DNA of 64,000 nucleotides from Brachybacterium massiliense (GTDB lineage: Bacteria > Actinomycetota > Actinomycetes > Actinomycetales > Dermabacteraceae). The notes under the pieces are model-generated. The model was not told the origin of the DNA. It saw only the letters and a list, made by a program, of their open reading frames with translations, and made no database searches. The position numbers were made by a program, and so were the translations under genes. Where the stretch lies: contig NZ_FXXB01000008.1 of NCBI RefSeq assembly GCF_900184245.1, forward strand, positions 1,464,146 through 1,528,145, in the 5' to 3' direction. Shown in pieces: positions 33,672 through 42,410 of this stretch (positions are counted from its first letter, which is position 1; each line of letters starts with the position of its first letter).

Positions 33672-34883
33672 TCAGTCCCGCGCCAGGGACTCCTCCCGTG
33701 CGGGGCCGGCCGCGTCAGCGCGGACGCCCGTGGCGGGGGCGAGGGCCGCGCCGACGAGCGCCACCGCGAGCGGGATCACCAGGGCGCCGCGCAGCCCCAC
33801 CTCCTCGCCGAGCAGGCCGAGCGTGGGCGGGCCCACGAGGAAGGCGAGGTAGCCGATGGTGGAGGCGAGGGCGACCCGGGCGGCGGGGTTCGGGCCGGAG
33901 TCTCCCGCGGCGGAGAGGGCCAGGGGGAAGCCGAGGGAGGCGCCCAGCCCCCACAGCACCACGGCGCCGACGGCGACCGGCTGGCTGTCGATGAAGGAGA
34001 TCAGCGCCAGGCCCGTCGCGGCGAACAGGGCGCTGACCAGGAGCACGCGGGCGCGGCCCACCCGTGCCACGATCGGCCCGCCGCAGAAGCGGCCGATCGT
34101 CATCGAGGCGGCGAACAGCGCGAACACGGTCGAGCCCATGGTGGCGCCGAAGCCGTGCCCGTCGACCATGATCAGCGGGAGCCAGTCGTTGGCGGTGCCC
34201 TCGGCGAGCGCCATCGCGAGCACGATCCCGCCGATCAGCACCAGCCGGGTGTCCTTCCACAGCGCGGGGCGCGGGGTCGCGGCCTGTGCGGCGCGGTCAG
34301 CGGCGGTGACCTGGCCGACGCCTGCGGGGATCGCGCGCAGCGCCCAGACCAGCAGGCCGGCGCCGAGCACCGCGATCAGCACCAGGTGGGCGACGACGGA
34401 GAACTGGACCGCGTTGGCGGCGATGCCCAGTCCCGCACCGAGCACGGTGCCGAGGCTGAAGCAGCCGTGCAGGGCGGGCAGGAAGGGCCGGCCGCCGAGC
34501 CGTTCGACGTCAGCGCCCTCGACGTTCATCGCGACCTCGCCGCCGCCCATCCCGGCGCCGAACAGGGCGAGCCCGAAGGCGGTCAGCAGCGGCATGCCGC
34601 TGACGGCGCCGAGCGCGATGGTGGGCATCGCCACCACGATCAGGGTCGAGCCCGCGGCGACCACGGGCCGGGTCCCGAGCCGCATCACCAGCGGTCCGGA
34701 GGAGAGGATCCCGGTCATCGAGCCGACGGAGAGGCCGAACAGCACCAGCCCCATCTGGGCGGTCGAGGCATCCAGCAGGTCGCGCACGGCGGGGGTGCGG
34801 GTGACCCAGGCTGCCATGCTCAGGCCGGGCAGCAGGAACAGCGCATACAGCGCCCACCGGCGCCGGCGCAGGGAGACGGGCAC
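33672..34883 (-). CDS. MFS transporter (YbjJ-like)
   Basis: 403 residues, 12 helices. RRWALYALFLLPGLSMAAWV, TRTPAVRDLLDASTAQMGLV, then FGAGMGGGEVAMNVEGADVE and a conserved HGCFSLGTVLGAG are typical of the YbjJ-type MFS group. Substrate unknown; efflux or sugar uptake has been proposed for relatives. It is 27 bp downstream of a methyltransferase gene and probably shares the operon with it and two CNNM genes. No defect. Confidence 0.88.
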   Translation of the reverse strand: MPVSLRRRRWALYALFLLPGLSMAAWVTRTPAVRDLLDASTAQMGLVLFGLSVGSMTGILSSGPLVMRLGTRPVVAAGSTLIVVAMPTIALGAVSGMPLLTAFGLALFGAGMGGGEVAMNVEGADVERLGGRPFLPALHGCFSLGTVLGAGLGIAANAVQFSVVAHLVLIAVLGAGLLVWALRAIPAGVGQVTAADRAAQAATPRPALWKDTRLVLIGGIVLAMALAEGTANDWLPLIMVDGHGFGATMGSTVFALFAASMTIGRFCGGPIVARVGRARVLLVSALFAATGLALISFIDSQPVAVGAVVLWGLGASLGFPLALSAAGDSGPNPAARVALASTIGYLAFLVGPPTLGLLGEEVGLRGALVIPLAVALVGAALAPATGVRADAAGPAREESLARD

Positions 34884-34909
34884 GAGGGCTCCTCGAGGAG
34901 TGTCAGGGG

Positions 34910-35527
34910 TCAGGCGGAGGCCAGCACGCCCACCAGGAAGCCGTCCCCTGCGGGATGCAGCTCCCAGCTGGAGAAGCGCTGCTGCAGCTGGAGGCCGCCC
35001 GCGGCGGCGTCGGCCGTGAAGTCCTCGAGATCGTATCCGCGATCGAGACCGAAGCCCACCACCAGCCGCCCCTCGGGAGCGAGGTGCTGGGCGAGGCGCG
35101 CCAGGGCCGGGCGGCGCTCACCCCCGGCGAGGAAGGTGAGCACGTTGCCGGCGCACAGCTGCAGGTCGAACCGCAGCGGTGCGCCGTCCTCCCCGCGCAG
35201 GTCGAGGGCGGCGAGGTTCCCCACCTCCCAGCGGGCCTGCGGATGGTCCTCGCAGGCCACGTCGATCAGCTGCGGATCGAGGTCCACGCCCACCACGTCG
35301 TGCCCGGCCCGGGCGAGATATCCGCCGAGCCGGCCGGTGCCGCAGCCGGCATCGAGGATCCGGGCGCCGCGCGGGGCCATGGCATCGAGCAGCCGTGCCT
35401 CGCCGTGGATGTCCTTGCCGGAGGCCTCGATCCGGCGCCACCGCTCGGCGTAGCCCCGCGCATGGTCGGGGTTCCGCCGCACGGCGGCGCTCCAGAGATT
35501 CTCCTGCGGGCCGGGGATGCTGGTCAT
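34910..35527 (-). CDS. Class I SAM-dependent methyltransferase
   Basis: 205 residues. Motif I is ILDAGCGTGRLGGYLARAG with VVGVDLDPQLIDVACEDHPQ as motif post-I, LDLQLCAGNVL as motif IV and HLAPEGRLVVGFGLDRG as motif VI. Substrate not identifiable; the N-terminal HARGYAERWRRIEASGKDIHGE block is a known small subgroup of actinobacterial methyltransferases. Four bp separate it from the CNNM gene upstream, so it is cotranscribed. Confidence 0.88.
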   Translation of the reverse strand: MTSIPGPQENLWSAAVRRNPDHARGYAERWRRIEASGKDIHGEARLLDAMAPRGARILDAGCGTGRLGGYLARAGHDVVGVDLDPQLIDVACEDHPQARWEVGNLAALDLRGEDGAPLRFDLQLCAGNVLTFLAGGERRPALARLAQHLAPEGRLVVGFGLDRGYDLEDFTADAAAGGLQLQQRFSSWELHPAGDGFLVGVLASA

Positions 35528-35531
35528 CGGC

Positions 35532-36572
35532 TCAGGCGGCGATGCGGGAGTCGTCGCGGATCTGGCCCACCAGCTCCTCGAGCATGTCCTCGAGGGTGAC
35601 GATGCCGATCACGGCGCCACCCTCGTCGGTCGCGGCGCCGAGATGCGCGCCCGAATCCTGCATCGCCGTCAGCGCCTGGCGCAGCGGCTCGTCGGCCCGG
35701 ATCACGGGCAGGGCGCGGATGCGCGCGGCCGGGATCGGGTGCTCGCGGTGCTCCTGGACGGAGTCCAGCAGGTCCTTGATGTGGACATAGCCGCTGAGCG
35801 TGCCGTCCTTCGCCTTGACAGGGAAGCGGGAGTAGCCCTCGACGGCGGCGGCCTCGGCCTGTGCGGCCGTGACTCCTGCCGGGAGGGTGGAGACCTGGTC
35901 CAGCGGAATCACCAGGTTGGCGACGCTGCGGGCCTCGAAGCGCAGCGCCCCCAGCAGGAGCGCCTCGTCGTTGTCCTCGAGCAGACCGCCCTCACGGGAC
36001 TCGCTCACCATCGCCGCCACCTCGTTGCGGGTGAAGACGCTGGTGACCTCGGCCTTCGGGGTCACGCCCATCATGCGCAGCACCAGGTTGCCGCACGAGT
36101 TCAGCAGCCACAGCACGGGCTTGACCAGGGTGACCACGCCCATCAGCATCGGCGCGAGGACCAGGGCCATGCGCTCCGGCCCGGCCAGCGCGATGTTCTT
36201 GGGCACCATCTCGCCGAAGACGACGTGCAGGTAGGTGACCAGGGCCAGGGCGATCACGAAGGAGATCGGATGCACGAGCGCGTCCGGAACCCCGATCGCC
36301 CCGAAGGGCACCTCGAGCAGGTGGGCGATCGCGGGCTCGGCGATCGCGCCGAGCGCGAGCGAGCACACGGTGATGCCCATCTGCGCGCCCGCCATCATCA
36401 GGGAGACCTGCTCCATCGCCGAGATGGTGACCTTCGCGGCCCACTTGCCCTCGAGGGCCTTGGGCTCGACGATCGAGCGGCGGGCGGAGATCAGTGCGAA
36501 CTCCGCGCCCACGAAGAAGGCGTTCAGGAGGAGCAGGACCAGTGTCAGGGTGAGTCCGGTGGCGGTGCTCAT
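35532..36572 (-). CDS. CNNM/CorC-family transporter (hemolysin-like), short paralogue
   Basis: 346 residues. An N-terminal CNNM/DUF21 membrane domain (LNAFFVGAEFALISARRSIV, VVFGEMVPKNIALAGPERMA) is followed by two CBS domains (IVTLEDMLEELVGQIRDDS near the end). The C-terminal CorC_HlyC domain of the longer neighbour is missing. Family members export Mg2+ or Co2+ coupled to Na+. Two CNNM genes in tandem usually make a heterodimer. ATG overlaps the upstream stop by 4 nt. Confidence 0.92.
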   Translation of the reverse strand: MSTATGLTLTLVLLLLNAFFVGAEFALISARRSIVEPKALEGKWAAKVTISAMEQVSLMMAGAQMGITVCSLALGAIAEPAIAHLLEVPFGAIGVPDALVHPISFVIALALVTYLHVVFGEMVPKNIALAGPERMALVLAPMLMGVVTLVKPVLWLLNSCGNLVLRMMGVTPKAEVTSVFTRNEVAAMVSESREGGLLEDNDEALLLGALRFEARSVANLVIPLDQVSTLPAGVTAAQAEAAAVEGYSRFPVKAKDGTLSGYVHIKDLLDSVQEHREHPIPAARIRALPVIRADEPLRQALTAMQDSGAHLGAATDEGGAVIGIVTLEDMLEELVGQIRDDSRIAA

Positions 36573-37942
36573 CGGCTCTCCTCCTCGTCATCGTCGCCAT
36601 CCTCGTCGGAGGCGGCGGGCTCGACCTTCACGTGCACGGTCTCGATGCGCATTCCGTCGATCTCGGTGACCTCGAGGCGCAGGCGGGCGGGCTCCTCGCC
36701 GGGGGCGGGGTCGGTGTCCACCACCACCTCGTCCCCGATCTCCGCGAGGCGTCCCAGCTCCATCGTGATCAGGCCGCCGAGGGTGTCGTAGTCCTCGTGC
36801 TCGGGGACGGTCACGCCGAGGCGCTCGGTGGCCTCGTCGGGCCGCATCCGGGCGTCGAGGTCCCAGGAGCCGTCGGCCTCCGGGGTGTCGTCCATCTCCT
36901 CGTCGTGCTCGTCGCGCACCTCGCCGACGATCTCCTCGACCAGGTCCTCGAGGGTGATCAGCCCGGCGTGGTCGCCGAACTCGTCGACCACCACGGCCAT
37001 CTGCAGGCCGCCGGCGCGCAGGGTGTCCATCAGGTCATCGAGCGGCACGGTGTCCGGCACGAAGGTGGCGGTGCCCATCACCGAGTCCACGCGGGTGGCG
37101 CGGCGCTCCTCGAAGGGGACGGCGAGGCCGTGGCGGATGTGCGCGACGCCCGCGATCTCGTTCTCGTCGTCCAGCACGGGGAAGCGCGAGTGGCCGGTGA
37201 CGCGGGCCAGCTCGAGCAGGTCCGCGACGGACTGGTCGACCTCGAGGGAGTCCATGCGACCGCGCGGCACCATCGCATCGTGGGCACGGCGGTCGCCGAA
37301 GGCGAGGGTCCGCTGGACCAGCGAGGCGGTCTCCTCGGCGAGGGCGCCCTCGTCCGCGGAGCGCTTGACCAGCACGGAGAGCTCGTCGGCGCTGCGGGCC
37401 GAGCTGAGCTCCTCCTGCGGCTCGACGCCCAGGGCGCGCACCACGGCGTTGGCGTTGCCGTTGAACAGGCGGATCGGCAGGCCGAACACCTTGGTGAACA
37501 GGCGCTGGAAGCCGACCACGTAGCGGGCGGTGCGCAGCGGCTCGGCGATCGCAAGGTTCTTGGGCACCAGCTCGCCGAAGATCATGGTAATGCCGGTGGC
37601 GAGCACCAGCGCGATGATCACGGAGACCGACCGGGCGGCGACCGCGCCGAGCCCCATGTCCATCAGGAGGGGGCTGACCAGGGCGGCGATCGCGGGTTCG
37701 GCGAGGAAACCGATGCCGAGGTTGGTGACGGTGATGCCCAGCTGCGCTCCGGAGAGCTGCGTGGAGAGGGTCCTCATGCCCTCCAGCACGCCCACCGACC
37801 GCTTGTCGCCGGAGGCGGCGGCCGCCTCCACGTCATTGCGGTTGACGGTGATCAGGGAGAACTCTGCGGCGACGAATCCGCCGCAGGCGGCGACGAGCAC
37901 GAGGCCGATCGCCAGGGAGACGAGGGGACCGATCAGGTCCAT
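36569..37942 (-). CDS. CNNM/CorC-family transporter with CBS and CorC_HlyC domains
   Basis: 457 residues. DUF21 domain with GFVAAEFSLITVNRNDVEAA and MIFGELVPKNLAIAEPLRTA, then a CBS pair (HIRHGLAVPFEERRATRVDS, ITLEDLVEEIVGEVRDEHDE), then a C-terminal CorC_HlyC domain and an acidic tail (SDEDGDDDEEESR). It is the first gene of the block. Its partner is the shorter CNNM gene, overlapping by 4 nt. Magnesium or other divalent ion efflux is the likely job. There is a 183-bp gap upstream before the esterase gene. Confidence 0.93.
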   Translation of the reverse strand: MDLIGPLVSLAIGLVLVAACGGFVAAEFSLITVNRNDVEAAAASGDKRSVGVLEGMRTLSTQLSGAQLGITVTNLGIGFLAEPAIAALVSPLLMDMGLGAVAARSVSVIIALVLATGITMIFGELVPKNLAIAEPLRTARYVVGFQRLFTKVFGLPIRLFNGNANAVVRALGVEPQEELSSARSADELSVLVKRSADEGALAEETASLVQRTLAFGDRRAHDAMVPRGRMDSLEVDQSVADLLELARVTGHSRFPVLDDENEIAGVAHIRHGLAVPFEERRATRVDSVMGTATFVPDTVPLDDLMDTLRAGGLQMAVVVDEFGDHAGLITLEDLVEEIVGEVRDEHDEEMDDTPEADGSWDLDARMRPDEATERLGVTVPEHEDYDTLGGLITMELGRLAEIGDEVVVDTDPAPGEEPARLRLEVTEIDGMRIETVHVKVEPAASDEDGDDDEEESR

Positions 37943-38126
37943 GGACGGATCCCCCCGTGCGTGGTGTGTCTCTGCAGGCCCGAAGGCCTGGGACTGTCAC
38001 TGGGGGCGTCGCTGGCGGCGCTCATGATCTCCTGGTGCTCCTCATGCCCCGCACCGGCTCTCGGAGGGGGAGTGACGGAATGCTACAACCCGATCCCTGG
38101 GAGCGGGAGCGATTGTGGAGCACGGC

Positions 38127-38786
38127 TCAGGAGGCGCCCGCCTGCCGCTGCAGGAAGGCGGCGATGGCCTGCAGCTCGACCTCGTCCACGGCGTGGCCGA
38201 GGTAGGGCCGGCGCTCCTCCTCGAGGCGCAGGTGCGCGCTCATGAACTGCCTGGTCCGGTCCTCGGATTCGGCGTCGAACAGAGGGTCCAGGCCGCCGTG
38301 GCCCCACAGCGCGGGCGGGCGCACCGCGGCGAGCGCGGCATCGCCGGGCATGGGGGCGGGGAAGGGCTGGCCGGAGAGGTTCACGACGAAGTCCAGTGCA
38401 TGCGGATCGCGACGCAGCAGGTGCAGGGCCAGCAGGCCGCCCTGGGAGAAGCCGATCGCGCCGGCCACCGCCGCGCGCTGATGGGCAATCCACTCCTCGA
38501 CGGCGGCGGCGGAGGCATCCACGCTCGCGGTGTCCGCGGGATCCACGGGCATCTCGAACCAGGCGTAGCCCTGCACGTAGCGGTAGATGCCGCGCAGCGA
38601 GACATAGCTGAAGTCGGAGGGCAGGAACGGCACCAGGCCGGCGAGGTCGTCCTCGTGGCTGCCGAGGCCGTGCAGCAGGAGCACCAGGGGCTTGTCGGAG
38701 CCGGCGGGCTCGGAGCGCACCACGGCGTCCTCGTCGATGCGCGGCGCGATCAGTTCGACGGGTCCGTACTGGGAGGGCTGGGTCAT
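38127..38786 (-). CDS. Alpha/beta-hydrolase, carboxylesterase/phospholipase family
   Basis: 219 residues. KPLVLLLHGLGSHEDDLAGL, SYVSLRGIYRYVQGYAWFEM, GAIGFSQGGLLALHLLRRDP (nucleophile Ser in GFSQG) and a C-terminal GHAVDEVELQAI with His give the triad of the AB-hydrolase_2 esterases. Substrate unknown. ATG 38786; reaching further upstream would add unrelated residues. It is a single gene; 291 bp upstream lies the divergent DUF2975 operon with its promoter. Confidence 0.88.
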   Translation of the reverse strand: MTQPSQYGPVELIAPRIDEDAVVRSEPAGSDKPLVLLLHGLGSHEDDLAGLVPFLPSDFSYVSLRGIYRYVQGYAWFEMPVDPADTASVDASAAAVEEWIAHQRAAVAGAIGFSQGGLLALHLLRRDPHALDFVVNLSGQPFPAPMPGDAALAAVRPPALWGHGGLDPLFDAESEDRTRQFMSAHLRLEEERRPYLGHAVDEVELQAIAAFLQRQAGAS

Positions 38787-39042
38787 GCCTCGAGGGTAGT
38801 GCGTGGCCCCGGGCAGGGGCGGACCCGCAGGCTGCGCATGTGCGCTGGTCGGAAGGACGAGGTCCGACCACCTGCGGGTCCGGGCAGCTCGGTGGTATTC
38901 GCTGCGCGTCCGTGGGACGGGCGCCTCAGCGCCGAGCCACCTCACATGTCCGATCAGAAATCACTTCTCGGATCACCTCCTTCCCTGTGTCCCACCACCG
39001 TAGGGCTGCCGCGCGGGGAGGGCAACGGAAAAACCAGACCTA

Positions 39043-39071
39043 TTGACTTTCGATAGATCATCGTCGATGAT
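39043..39071 (+). promoter_or_regulatory. Leaderless promoter with a palindromic operator for the DUF2975 operon
   Basis: TTGACT (39043-39048) and GATGAT (39066-39071) at 17-bp spacing; the ATG is 6 bp after the -10, so the mRNA is probably leaderless. A perfect 15-bp palindrome, ATCATCG-T-CGATGAT (39057-39071), overlaps the -10, a good site for the HTH protein of the operon. Confidence 0.6.
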
Positions 39072-39077
39072 CGATGC

Positions 39078-39557
39078 ATGTTCTCCCGTCTGAGCGTCGA
39101 TGTCCTGCGAGTCCTGCTGTGCCTCGCCCTGCTCGTCACCGCCGTCCTCCAGCTCGCGGTTCTGCCCTGGCTGTCCGGGGTGCTGGCAGAGGCGCTGCCC
39201 GCCGAGGCGCACATGCGCTGGCCGATCCTGGGCCTGTCAGTCGCGGGCCTGGCGTGCACGCAGGTCGCGATGGTGTGCACGCTGCGCCTGCTCGGCGTGA
39301 CCCGTCGGGGCGAGGTGTTCTCCCCCGGCTCGCTGCGCTGGGTGGACGGGATCATCGGCGCCTTCGTCGCGGCATGCCTGGTGTGCCTGGCCACGCTGGT
39401 CTACCAGTCCTTCACCGTCGGCGGCCCGCCCGCCTGGTCGCTGCTGCTGATCCTGGGCGCGATCGCCGGGGCGGGCATGGCCCTGCTGATGGGCGTGATG
39501 CGGTCCCTGCTGGTGCAGGCCACCACGCTGCGCCAGGAGATGGCGGCGGTGATCTGA
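39078..39557 (+). CDS. DUF2975 membrane protein
   Basis: 159 residues, four membrane helices: VLRVLLCLALLVTAVLQLAV, WPILGLSVAGLACTQVAMVC, VDGIIGAFVAACLVCLATLV and WSLLLILGAIAGAGMALLMG. This is the DUF2975 family, always found with a small Cro-like HTH gene. It is suspected to sequester or control its HTH partner at the membrane. No Shine-Dalgarno; leaderless start. The stop overlaps the HTH ATG (TGATG). Confidence 0.88.
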   Translation: MFSRLSVDVLRVLLCLALLVTAVLQLAVLPWLSGVLAEALPAEAHMRWPILGLSVAGLACTQVAMVCTLRLLGVTRRGEVFSPGSLRWVDGIIGAFVAACLVCLATLVYQSFTVGGPPAWSLLLILGAIAGAGMALLMGVMRSLLVQATTLRQEMAAVI

Positions 39558-39775
39558 TGCCGATCGTGGTGCGGATCGATGTGGAGCTGGCCCGGCGGAA
39601 GCTCTCGGTGGGCGAGTTCGCGGAGCGGGTGGGCATCTCCCCCGCGAACGTCGCGGTGCTCAAGAACGGTCGCGCGAAGGCGGTGCGCTTCAGCACTCTC
39701 GAGGCGATGTGCGAGGTGCTCGAGTGCCAGCCCGGCGACCTGCTCGAATGGGTGCCGGAGGAGGGGAGCGCCTGA
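39557..39775 (+). CDS. Small Cro/C1-type HTH regulator (YozG-like)
   Basis: 72 residues. MPIVVRIDVELARRKLSVGE, then FAERVGISPANVAVLKNGRA and FSTLEAMCEVLECQPGDLLE, is the YozG-type HTH that accompanies DUF2975 genes. It probably represses its own operon through the palindrome at 39057-39071. It is coupled to the membrane gene by 1-nt overlap. No other domain. Confidence 0.9.
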   Translation: MPIVVRIDVELARRKLSVGEFAERVGISPANVAVLKNGRAKAVRFSTLEAMCEVLECQPGDLLEWVPEEGSA

Positions 39776-39833
39776 GCCGCTTCCGTGCCAGGATGGTGCG
39801 CGGCCCACACCCCGCGCTCGATGAGGAGTACCC

Positions 39834-41477
39834 GTGCAGTCCGTCCTGACCGATTCCCTGGAGAAGGTGCTCGGCCCGTCGGCGCCGCGACCGGCCGCCC
39901 TGATCGGCGGCGCTCACGCCTCCGGATTCCTCGGGGAGGTGCTGTCGGTGCAGGTCGCCCTCCGCCTCGAGCCGGGCGAGGAGCCGGGCCCCGTGCACCT
40001 GCATCTCGGGGGCCCCCTCGCCCACCGCGCCACGGCCCATGCGGTGCGCCGCGTCCCCGTCTCCCATCCGGCGCCCAAGGACGCGGATGAGCACTACCTG
40101 GTCACCGCACCGGGCGAGTACCCGGACCTGCTCGAGCCGCTGGACGGCGCAGCCCTCCGCCTCGAGCCGGGCCGGTGGGAGTCGGTGTGGATCGACGTGA
40201 TCGGCCAGGACGAGGCCGATGCCGGCGAGCACCCGCTCACCCTCACCCTCCGCGACGAGGCCGGGCGGCAGCTGGCCGAGCACACCGCCCGACTGCGGCT
40301 GCACCCTCACCGCCTGCCGCCGCTGGCGATCACCAACACCCACTGGTTCCACGCCGACAGCCTCTCGACCTACTACGACGTCGAGATGCTCTCCGAGCAG
40401 CACTGGGAGCTGATCAGGTCCTTCCTCGCCTCCGCACGCGCGATGGACGTGAACTCCGTGCTCACCCCCACCTGGACCCCTCCGCTGGACACCGCCGAGG
40501 GGCACACGCGCCCCGTCGTGCAGCTGGTCGGGATCCGCGAGGAGGGCGGGCAGTACCGCCTGGACTTCTCGCAGCTGGACCGCTGGCTAGGGATCTGCCG
40601 CGAGCTGGGCTTCGAGGGTATCGAGATCGCGCACCTGTTCACCCAGTGGGGCGCCAGGTTCACTCCCGCGATCCAGGTGGAGACGGCCGACGGGCTCGAG
40701 CACCGCTTCGGCTGGCACGTCGCGGCGACCGATCCCGAGTACCGTCGCCTGCTCGAGACGCTGATCCCGGCCCTGCGCGAGCACCTCGACCGCGTCTGGG
40801 ACGGGGCCGTGCTCTGGCACATCTCCGATGAGCCCCACGAGAACCAGATCGAGGCCTACCGCGCAGCCAAGGCGCAGGTCGAGGATCTGCTCGAGGGTGC
40901 GCAGGTGGTCGACGCGCTCAGCTCGCTCGAGTTCGCCGAGCAGGGCGTGGTGGACACGCCGATCGTGGCGACGAACCACGTCGGCCCCTTCCTCGAGGCG
41001 GGCAGGCACCCCTGGGTGTACTACTGCGTGAGCCAGAACCGGGACGTCGCCAACCGCTTCATCGCCCAGCCCTCGCTGCGCAACCGGGTGCTCGGGCGCC
41101 AGCTGTTCGTGCACGATGCCCCCGGCTTCCTGCACTGGGGCTACAACTTCTGGTGGTCGCAGTTCTCGCTGCGGCCGATCGACCCCTTCGAGGACACCTG
41201 CGCGGGCGGGCCCTTCTTCGGCGGCGACTCCTTCGCCGTCTACCCCGGTCCCGACGGCACTCCCTGGCTCTCGCTGCGCCACCGCGTGTTCGCGCAGGCG
41301 ATGGCCGACCATCGGGCGCTGACCTGGCTCGCGGAGCTCACCGATCATCCGAGCGCCACGGCGCTGGTGGACGAGGGCGGCACGCTGACCTACTCCTCGT
41401 TCTCCTACGACGTGGAGCAGCACCTGCGGGCCCGCCACGAGGTGGACGAGCGGATCCTCGCGGCCCTGGCCGGCTGA
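39834..41477 (+). CDS. DUF4091 protein, glycoside hydrolase-like
   Basis: 547 residues from GTG with GAGGAG upstream. An N-terminal beta-sandwich (about 1-160) precedes a large TIM-barrel-like region with ITNTHWFHADSLSTYYDVEM, ELGFEGIEIAHLFTQWGARF, HISDEPHENQIEAYRAAK and DAPGFLHWGYNFWWSQFSLR, the DUF4091 signature. Glu/Asp residues in ISDEPHE are candidate catalytic acids. No signal peptide, so it should work in the cytoplasm on an imported sugar or glycan fragment. It stands alone between HTH and an acidic small protein. Confidence 0.85.
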   Translation: MQSVLTDSLEKVLGPSAPRPAALIGGAHASGFLGEVLSVQVALRLEPGEEPGPVHLHLGGPLAHRATAHAVRRVPVSHPAPKDADEHYLVTAPGEYPDLLEPLDGAALRLEPGRWESVWIDVIGQDEADAGEHPLTLTLRDEAGRQLAEHTARLRLHPHRLPPLAITNTHWFHADSLSTYYDVEMLSEQHWELIRSFLASARAMDVNSVLTPTWTPPLDTAEGHTRPVVQLVGIREEGGQYRLDFSQLDRWLGICRELGFEGIEIAHLFTQWGARFTPAIQVETADGLEHRFGWHVAATDPEYRRLLETLIPALREHLDRVWDGAVLWHISDEPHENQIEAYRAAKAQVEDLLEGAQVVDALSSLEFAEQGVVDTPIVATNHVGPFLEAGRHPWVYYCVSQNRDVANRFIAQPSLRNRVLGRQLFVHDAPGFLHWGYNFWWSQFSLRPIDPFEDTCAGGPFFGGDSFAVYPGPDGTPWLSLRHRVFAQAMADHRALTWLAELTDHPSATALVDEGGTLTYSSFSYDVEQHLRARHEVDERILAALAG

Positions 41478-41480
41478 GGC

Positions 41481-41750
41481 TCAGTACTCGGGCAGCTCCT
41501 GCTCGCCGGTCTCGGCCTCCATGCGGTCCTGATCGCGGTTACCCTGCTCCGCGGCGGTGACGTCGTCGCCGCCGCGGTCACGGTCCGCGTCGAAGCCGTA
41601 GCCGTCGGCGTTGCGGGAGTCCGGTCCCTCGGCAACCACGCGGTCGGTCTCGAGGGCATCGTCGATGCTGACCTCCGCGGGCTGCTCCTCGGGGTCGGCG
41701 GCGAGCTCGTCGAGCTCGGGGTCCTCGGCGGGATTCTGCGGCTCGGTCAT
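41481..41750 (-). CDS. Small acidic disordered protein of unknown function
   Basis: 89 residues, very rich in Glu and Asp (PEDPELDELAADPEEQ, DADRDRGGDDVTAAEQ), with no hydrophobic core and no recognised domain. A similar acidic small protein is often seen in Micrococcales but I cannot name it. ATG 41750 with a GGAGGAACC just upstream. It lies 26 bp downstream of the DJ-1/PfpI gene in the same orientation. Confidence 0.65.
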   Translation of the reverse strand: MTEPQNPAEDPELDELAADPEEQPAEVSIDDALETDRVVAEGPDSRNADGYGFDADRDRGGDDVTAAEQGNRDQDRMEAETGEQELPEY

Positions 41751-41776
41751 GGTTCCTCCTGGTGTCCGGGTGTCGC

Positions 41777-42331
41777 TCAGCTCAGGGCATCGATGATCGC
41801 CTTGTCGAAGGCGTCCAGGTCATCGGGGGTGCGGGAGGTGATCAGGCGGAAGCCGGCGCTGTCGTCGACCACCACCGCCTCGTCGCTCCAACTCCCGCCG
41901 GCGTTGACCAGATCGGTGCGGATGGTGGGCACCGAGGTGAGCTCGCGGCCGTCGGCCAGGCCCGTCTCCACCAGCAGCCAGGGGGCGTGGCAGATCGCGG
42001 CGACGGGCTTGCCGTCGGCAGCGAAGGAGCGGACGAGGAACTGCGCGGTCTCGTCGGCGCGCAGCGCGTCGGCGTTCAGGGTGCCGCCGGGCAACACCAG
42101 GGCATCGAAGTCCGCGGCCTTCACGGAGTCGTAGGTGGCGTCCACGGGAACCTCGGGGCCGGGCTCGCGGTCCCGTTCGAGGGTCTTCACGACGCCGGCC
42201 TCGGGGGCGACGACGGTGACGGTGGCACCGGCCTCCCGCAGGGTCGCGATCGGTGTGCGGATCTCGTCGGTCTCGGTGCCGAAGTTGCTGCTCAGAAGCA
42301 GGATCTTGCGTCCTTCGAGGGCGCTGTTCAT
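41777..42331 (-). CDS. DJ-1/PfpI-family protein
   Basis: 184 residues. The KILLLSSNFGTETDEIRTPI start and VAAICHAPWLLVETGLADGR with the nucleophilic Cys in ICHAP are those of PfpI/YhbO-type DJ-1 proteins, which act as general stress proteins. It has ALVLPGGTLNADALRADETA as the usual Gly loop. AGGAGG lies upstream of ATG 42331. The acidic gene follows. No defects. Confidence 0.92.
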   Translation of the reverse strand: MNSALEGRKILLLSSNFGTETDEIRTPIATLREAGATVTVVAPEAGVVKTLERDREPGPEVPVDATYDSVKAADFDALVLPGGTLNADALRADETAQFLVRSFAADGKPVAAICHAPWLLVETGLADGRELTSVPTIRTDLVNAGGSWSDEAVVVDDSAGFRLITSRTPDDLDAFDKAIIDALS

Positions 42332-42410
42332 GGCTCCTCCTCACGTCGGGGCGTCCGTGCGGCGACCGTATCACCGGCGCCCCGGGCGACCCCGACCGAT
42401 CGGACGCCGC

